A stretch of 49,835 bases of DNA from Prevotella sp. Its GTDB lineage: Bacteria > Bacteroidota > Bacteroidia > Bacteroidales > Bacteroidaceae. Location of the stretch: the NCBI GenBank assembly GCA_017443345.1, contig JAFSNR010000179.1:1-49835 (forward strand), given 5' to 3'. A model generated the notes under the pieces. It was given only the letters and a program-made list of their open reading frames with translations. It had not been told where the DNA came from and ran no database searches. Positions within the stretch are counted from its first letter, which is position 1. The number at the start of each line of letters is the position of its first letter. Below are positions 45,986 to 49,835 of this stretch, piece by piece. The position numbers and the translations under genes are program-made.

Positions 45986-47212
45986 ATGAAAATGACATTT
46001 GAAAAAAACAGGAGGGCTGAGACCATCATCTACATCGTGCTGTGGACCATGCTGTTCATGGCGCCGGTGATGAGCATGTCTGTGCGCAGCACCCAGACAG
46101 GTATCGACTTCGACTGGAGTGAGATATTCACCGTGTGGAAGCAGTATGCCGTCTACTTCCTCGTGTTCCTCATCCACAACCACCTGATGGCGCCCATGCT
46201 CATCTACCATCAGCAGAAATGGCGCTACCTCGGCCTCAGCGTGGCCATCATCGTCATCTTCCAGGTCTACCAGTGCAACCACCGTCCCAATTTCCGTGAC
46301 CGTGGGCCAAGACACGAGATGATCGAGAAGTTCGACCAGCAAAGGCCACCCATGCCGCCCGAGTTTGAATCAGGAGACTTCGAACCAGGTGAATTCAAGC
46401 CAGACGAACCCAAGCACGACTTCGAGCCAGGTGAGCCTAAGCACGACCTGAAGCCCCTACGCCATGAAGGCCCCCGCCGCCAGGGGGAGAAGCATCCACC
46501 GCTAATTCTCGGCCAGCGCGATATCATCGCCCTGATCATCGTCGTCCTGATGCTCGGCATGAATCTGGGCATCAAACTCTACTTCAAACAGCGCAACGAC
46601 CAGAAGCACGTGGACGAACTGGAACGTCAGAACCTCGAACAGCAGCTGGAGTATCTGAAATATCAGATCAACCCCCACTTCTTCATGAACACGCTCAACA
46701 ACATCCACGCCCTCGTCGATATCGACCCCGAAAAAGCCAAATCGACCATCCTCGAGCTGTCGAAGATGATGCGCTTCGTGCTCTATGAAGGCAGTAAGAC
46801 GGTGGTGCCACTCGAGCGCGAGATCAGCTTCCTGCAAAACTACATCACGCTGATGAAGCTGCGCTATACGGACAAGGTGCGCATCGATGTTGACGTGGCC
46901 CAGGCGCTGCCCAACAAGGACGTGCCACCACTGATGTTCATCACTTTCGTCGAGAACGCCTTCAAGCATGGTGTCAGCTACCGTCAGGAGTCGTTCATCG
47001 AGATCAAGATCGAGGAGGTCAAGCGCGAAGGTGCCAGCCTACTGGCCTTCACCTGCAGGAACTCCCGCATCCCGAAGGAAGAGGACAAGCACGGCGGCGT
47101 GGGACTCGCCAACGTGCGCCAGCGACTCGACCTCATCTACGGAAAGAACTACCAGCTCGACATCCAGGACGAGTCAGACATATATCAAGTTAAATTAGCA
47201 ATCCCACTATGA
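45986..47212 (+). CDS. LytS-type sensor histidine kinase
   Basis: A 408-residue membrane histidine kinase of the His_kinase (PF06580)/LytS type. Four membrane helices (about 13-32, 52-72, 77-95, 180-200). The loop between the third and fourth (about 96-178) should be outside the membrane; it is unusual, rich in Pro, Glu, Asp, His and Arg, with a repeated phrase FEPGE and PKHD. The phospho-acceptor histidine is near 231 in YQINPHFFMNTLNN, and the ATPase half has FVENAFKHG and GVGLANVRQRL. It overlaps its response regulator by four bases. Confidence 0.92.
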   Translation: MKMTFEKNRRAETIIYIVLWTMLFMAPVMSMSVRSTQTGIDFDWSEIFTVWKQYAVYFLVFLIHNHLMAPMLIYHQQKWRYLGLSVAIIVIFQVYQCNHRPNFRDRGPRHEMIEKFDQQRPPMPPEFESGDFEPGEFKPDEPKHDFEPGEPKHDLKPLRHEGPRRQGEKHPPLILGQRDIIALIIVVLMLGMNLGIKLYFKQRNDQKHVDELERQNLEQQLEYLKYQINPHFFMNTLNNIHALVDIDPEKAKSTILELSKMMRFVLYEGSKTVVPLEREISFLQNYITLMKLRYTDKVRIDVDVAQALPNKDVPPLMFITFVENAFKHGVSYRQESFIEIKIEEVKREGASLLAFTCRNSRIPKEEDKHGGVGLANVRQRLDLIYGKNYQLDIQDESDIYQVKLAIPL

Positions 47213-47940
47213 TCAGAGTTTTAGCCATCGACGACGAGCCGTTAGCCCTGCAACAGCTGACGACCTATATCCAGAAGATTCCCTTCCTCGAACTCACAGG
47301 CCAGTGCCAGAGTGCCATCGAGGCCAAGGAGATACTGAACCAAGAGCCCGTTGACGCCATCTTCTGCGACATCAACATGCCCGACCTCAACGGCATGGAA
47401 TTCGTGAAGTCGCTCGCTGCCCCACCCCTCGTCGTGTTTACAACCGCCTATTCGGAGTATGCTGTCGAAGGATTCCAGGTAAATGCCGTCGACTATCTGC
47501 TGAAGCCTTTTGGCCTCGACGATTTCCGTCGGGCTGCCAATCGCCTTCAGGAACGACTGGCCACCACCACTCCATCCTCCTCACTCCCCACTCCAACATC
47601 CTCAGACGAAGACGACACCATTTTCCTGAAGACAGACTACAAGGTGGTGAAGATTGCCATCTCGGACATCAGATACGTCGAGGGTATGAGCGAGTATCTG
47701 AAGCTGCACCTCAAGAGTACGCCCAAGCCCCTCATCACCCTCCTCTCGATGAAGAAGTTCGAGGAATACCTGCCGTCGTACTTCATGCGCATACACCGTT
47801 CTTACATCATCAACCTCAAGGAGATACAGGAGGTGAACAAGAACCGTGTAATCATGGACGCCGACACCTATCTGCCCATCGGCGACAACTACAAGGAGGC
47901 GTTCAACGACTACCTCAGCACGAAATTCCTAGGGAAATAA
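47209..47940 (+). CDS. LytTR family response regulator
   Basis: A 243-residue response regulator. The receiver (1-115) has Asp54 in FCDINMPDLNG and Lys in LLKPFG; the LytTR DNA-binding domain (about 135-240) has IRYVEGMSEYLKLHL and FMRIHRSYIINL. The linker between them (ATTTPSSSLPTPTSSDEDD, about 118-136) is encoded by a five-unit 7-base repeat array. It forms a cognate pair with the upstream kinase through a 4-base overlap. Target genes are unknown. Confidence 0.93.
   Translation: MIRVLAIDDEPLALQQLTTYIQKIPFLELTGQCQSAIEAKEILNQEPVDAIFCDINMPDLNGMEFVKSLAAPPLVVFTTAYSEYAVEGFQVNAVDYLLKPFGLDDFRRAANRLQERLATTTPSSSLPTPTSSDEDDTIFLKTDYKVVKIAISDIRYVEGMSEYLKLHLKSTPKPLITLLSMKKFEEYLPSYFMRIHRSYIINLKEIQEVNKNRVIMDADTYLPIGDNYKEAFNDYLSTKFLGK
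47567..47601. repeat. Five-unit heptanucleotide array inside the LytTR gene
   Basis: CCACTCC, ATCCTCC, TCACTCC, CCACTCC, AACATCC in exact 7-base register. It encodes the Thr/Ser/Pro linker between receiver and DNA-binding domain. Confidence 0.75.
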
Positions 47941-47942
47941 AG

Positions 47943-47970
47943 AATCCCCGCCAGGCCTGGCGGGGATTTT
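47943..47970. terminator. Bidirectional terminator between the LytTR gene and aldA
   Basis: AATCCCCGCCA and TGGCGGGGATT pair perfectly around a GGCC loop (47943-47968) and are followed by TT and a T-rich stretch; A-rich bases precede it, so it serves both converging genes. Confidence 0.9.
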
Positions 47971-47978
47971 AAATCTTT

Positions 47979-49421
47979 TTACATATCCTCATAGGTATCG
48001 AGGTAAGTCACGTGGGTAACGAGGTATTCCTCAACACCATGCTTACCATCAGCACCACCGATACCACTCTTCTTCACACCAGCGTGGAAGCCCTGAATGG
48101 CCTCGAAGTGCTCGCGGTTGATATAGGTCTCACCGAATTCAAGCTCACGGCAAGCCTTTGTGGCGATATTCAGATTCTTGGTGAAGATCGACGAAGCCAA
48201 ACCATACTCGCAGTCGTTAGCCCATTCAATCACCTGATCGATGGTCTCGAACTCAACCAAAGGAATCACAGGACCGAAGGTCTCCTCATGGATGATGTCC
48301 ATATCCTGTGTACAGTTGTCGAGAACAGTGGCAGCATAGAAGTAACCCGTGGTGCCTACACGCTCACCACCACAGAGCAGCTTGGCACCCTGCTTGATGG
48401 CGCGGTTCACCTTCTCGGTCACACTCTCCAGGGCACGAGCCTCAACCAACGGACCCATGTCGACGGTGTCGTCCTTGCAAGGATCGCCCACCTTCACGGC
48501 CTTCATCTTCTCGACGAGAATCTTCGTAAAGGCCTCCTTCACCTCCTTCTGAACGTATACGCGCTCGGCATTGTTACAAATCTGACCATTGTTACCGATA
48601 CGGCTGTCGACAATCCACTGGGCAGCGCGCTCAAGGTCGGCATCCTTGCAGACGATGGCAGGAGCCTTACCACCCAACTCGAGGCTGACCTTCGTGATAT
48701 TCTTTGAAGCAGCGGCCATAATGCTCTCGCCTGCAGAAACAGAACCCGTCACGGAGACGATGTCAATCTTCGGAGAGCCAGCCATCTCATTGCCAATGAC
48801 GGAACCCTTACCCGTTACGATGTTGATGACGCCAGCGGGCAGACCAGTCTCAGCCACCACCTTGGCGAACTCAGTACAGTTCTCAGGCGTGAGCTGTGAA
48901 GGCTTGATCACGATGGTACAGCCAGCAATCAGGGCAGCACCAGCCTTACGGGCGATGAGGAAAAAGGGGAAGTTCCAGGGGAGGATACCTGCTACGACAC
49001 CAATAGGCTTCTTCGTGAGCAGGATGGTCTCGTTGGGACGATCGGATGGGATGATCTCACCCTCGATATGACGGGCGAAGGAAGACATGTACTCGAAATA
49101 GGCAATCGTAGCACCCACCTCGATAGAGGCCCATGTACGGGTCTTACCCTGTTCGCGCATGATGATCTCGGTAAACTCCTTCTCGCGCTTCTTGATGCCT
49201 TCAGCCATCTTCAGCAGATAGCCGGCACGCTCGATGGCGGGTGTCTTGGCCCACGACTTCTGGGCAGCACGCGCTGCGTCGAGTGCACGGTTAACGTCTT
49301 CGATGGTTCCTTCAGGCTGACGGCTGATTACTTCCTCGGTAGAGGGGTTCAACACTGCAATCCATTGACCATTACTGCTATTGCAGAACTGGCCGTTGAT
49401 GTACATCTGTAAATCTTTCAT
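47979..49421 (-). CDS. aldA: Lactaldehyde/aldehyde dehydrogenase (AldA-like)
   Basis: A 480-residue NAD-dependent aldehyde dehydrogenase. It is close to E. coli AldA over its length (from memory: MYINGQF at the start, EGEIIPSDRPNETILL, GVVAGILPWNFPFFLIARK, ITKVSLELGGKAPAIV and FETYINRE-like motifs, here FGETYINREHFEAIQGFHAG). The catalytic cysteine is near 283 in GQICNNAERV and the general-base glutamate near 250 in LELGGK. AldA oxidises L-lactaldehyde, the product of rhamnose and fucose breakdown, to lactate; this fits the rhamnosidase-like gene 7 kb away, although other rhamnose genes are not in the window. Other aldehydes are possible substrates. Confidence 0.85.
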   Translation of the reverse strand: MKDLQMYINGQFCNSSNGQWIAVLNPSTEEVISRQPEGTIEDVNRALDAARAAQKSWAKTPAIERAGYLLKMAEGIKKREKEFTEIIMREQGKTRTWASIEVGATIAYFEYMSSFARHIEGEIIPSDRPNETILLTKKPIGVVAGILPWNFPFFLIARKAGAALIAGCTIVIKPSQLTPENCTEFAKVVAETGLPAGVINIVTGKGSVIGNEMAGSPKIDIVSVTGSVSAGESIMAAASKNITKVSLELGGKAPAIVCKDADLERAAQWIVDSRIGNNGQICNNAERVYVQKEVKEAFTKILVEKMKAVKVGDPCKDDTVDMGPLVEARALESVTEKVNRAIKQGAKLLCGGERVGTTGYFYAATVLDNCTQDMDIIHEETFGPVIPLVEFETIDQVIEWANDCEYGLASSIFTKNLNIATKACRELEFGETYINREHFEAIQGFHAGVKKSGIGGADGKHGVEEYLVTHVTYLDTYEDM

Positions 49422-49470
49422 AATTTGTTTGTTTTAATTAATGTAGATAAGTTTGTTGTGATTCTGCGAG

Positions 49471-49478
49471 CAAAGTTA
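49471..49478 (-). promoter_or_regulatory. -7 promoter box of aldA
   Basis: The minus strand reads TAACTTTGCTCG, 49 bases before the ATG at 49421. Confidence 0.65.
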
Positions 49479-49552
49479 GTGAAAAAACCGCCAAGATGAC
49501 ACTAAAACGGTGCAAAAAAATATTAAATCAACTTTTTTTCGTAGTTTTTACG

Positions 49553-49560
49553 TAATTTTG
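49553..49560 (+). promoter_or_regulatory. -7 box left in front of the M13 remnant
   Basis: TAATTTTG followed by TACGCC. It stands directly before the last codons of a peptidase gene and looks like the original promoter joined to the 3' end by deletion. Confidence 0.45.
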
Positions 49561-49567
49561 TACGCCG

Positions 49568-49711
49568 ACAGGCCCTCTCAACCGTATCGCCGCCATCAAG
49601 GACCGTGTCAATGCAGCCCTGCCACAAATCAATGCCTGGTACGACGCCTTCGGCATCAAGAAGGGCGACAAGCTCTTCATCCCGAAGAAACAACGCGCTC
49701 AGATCTGGTAA
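49568..49711 (+). pseudogene. C-terminal remnant of an M13 (PepO/neprilysin-type) peptidase
   Basis: Forty-seven open codons before a TAA read GPLNRIAAIKDRVNAALPQI, then NAWYDAFGIKKGD and KLFIPKKQRAQIW. This is the shape of the extreme C-terminus of Bacteroidota M13 metallopeptidases, with the W as last residue. Intact proteins have about 680 residues including HEXXH; nothing of the rest is here and no start codon precedes it. A -7 box lies seven bases upstream, so nearly the whole gene was removed between promoter and tail. Confidence 0.75.
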
Positions 49712-49714
49712 TTT

Positions 49715-49746
49715 GCGACATTGCGACAATGCGACAATGCGACAAT
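49715..49746. repeat. Four-unit octanucleotide array
   Basis: GCGACATT followed by three GCGACAAT units, three bases after the stop codon of the M13 remnant. The rest of the window to 49835 is AT-rich and holds no gene that I can support. Confidence 0.8.
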
Positions 49747-49835
49747 TGGTGTTCAAATGTTCAAAATACGACACAAGCACACAATAATTTAACCATTCAT
49801 CTTTAATTAAATTATATATATTATATATTATATTA

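Overview
The window reads as chromosomal DNA of a Prevotella-like member of the Bacteroidales. Evidence seen in the sequence: most genes are preceded by the Bacteroidota -7 box (TAnnTTTG, often with a TTTG or TTGG box 19-21 bases upstream); Shine-Dalgarno sites are almost absent; and the gene content is typical of the group (hybrid two-component regulator, TamB with a lipoprotein TamA, DUF3160, DUF4827, DUF5053, a VirE/BT4734-type protein, a LemA-M48 pair). Genus is an inference.

Layout. 1-6.5 kb: GH2 glycosidase and a hybrid two-component regulator. 6.7-12.0 kb: tRNA-Ser, mutS2, a small lytic transglycosylase behind a structured leader, lemA, an M48 protease and an initiator-type tRNA-Met. 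12.2-15.6 kb: TetR regulator, fabG, a pseudouridine synthase, a 30-residue membrane mini-gene and a divergent LysR gene that share a palindromic operator candidate. 15.6-21.8 kb: the accessory part. It holds a decayed HAD phosphatase gene, three small ORFs (one DUF5053), a repeat-rich block (22-base tandem repeats, a 42-base dyad, a 174-base imperfect palindrome), two linked unrecognised genes, a structured RNA candidate and a VirE/DUF3987 gene. The last three genes lie between 32-base inverted repeats at 17026-17057 and 21731-21762.

21.8-32.9 kb: an overlapping envelope operon (secreted protein, DUF3160 lipoprotein, CapA-like protein), then tamB and tamL. 32.9-37.2 kb: nucleotidyltransferase, nrnA-like phosphoesterase, DUF4827 lipoprotein and glmM. 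37.2-49.4 kb: a VirE remnant, GH106-type glycosidase, carboxylesterase, SulP transporter, a small lipoprotein and a secreted carbohydrate-binding protein, a LytS/LytTR pair and an aldA-type dehydrogenase. 49.5-49.8 kb: the last codons of a deleted M13 peptidase gene.

The most unusual signal is a set of degenerate tandem repeats with a strict 7-base period (AGTTTAC, AATTGAT, AGTGAAA, AGAGGTG, CCACTAA and CCACTCC types). They fill several intergenic gaps, often touching a start or stop codon, and also sit in frame inside mutS2 (twice), sulP and the lytTR gene, each time in a linker or loop. In two gaps they are arranged as inverted arms that make terminator-like hairpins. I know no name for this family.
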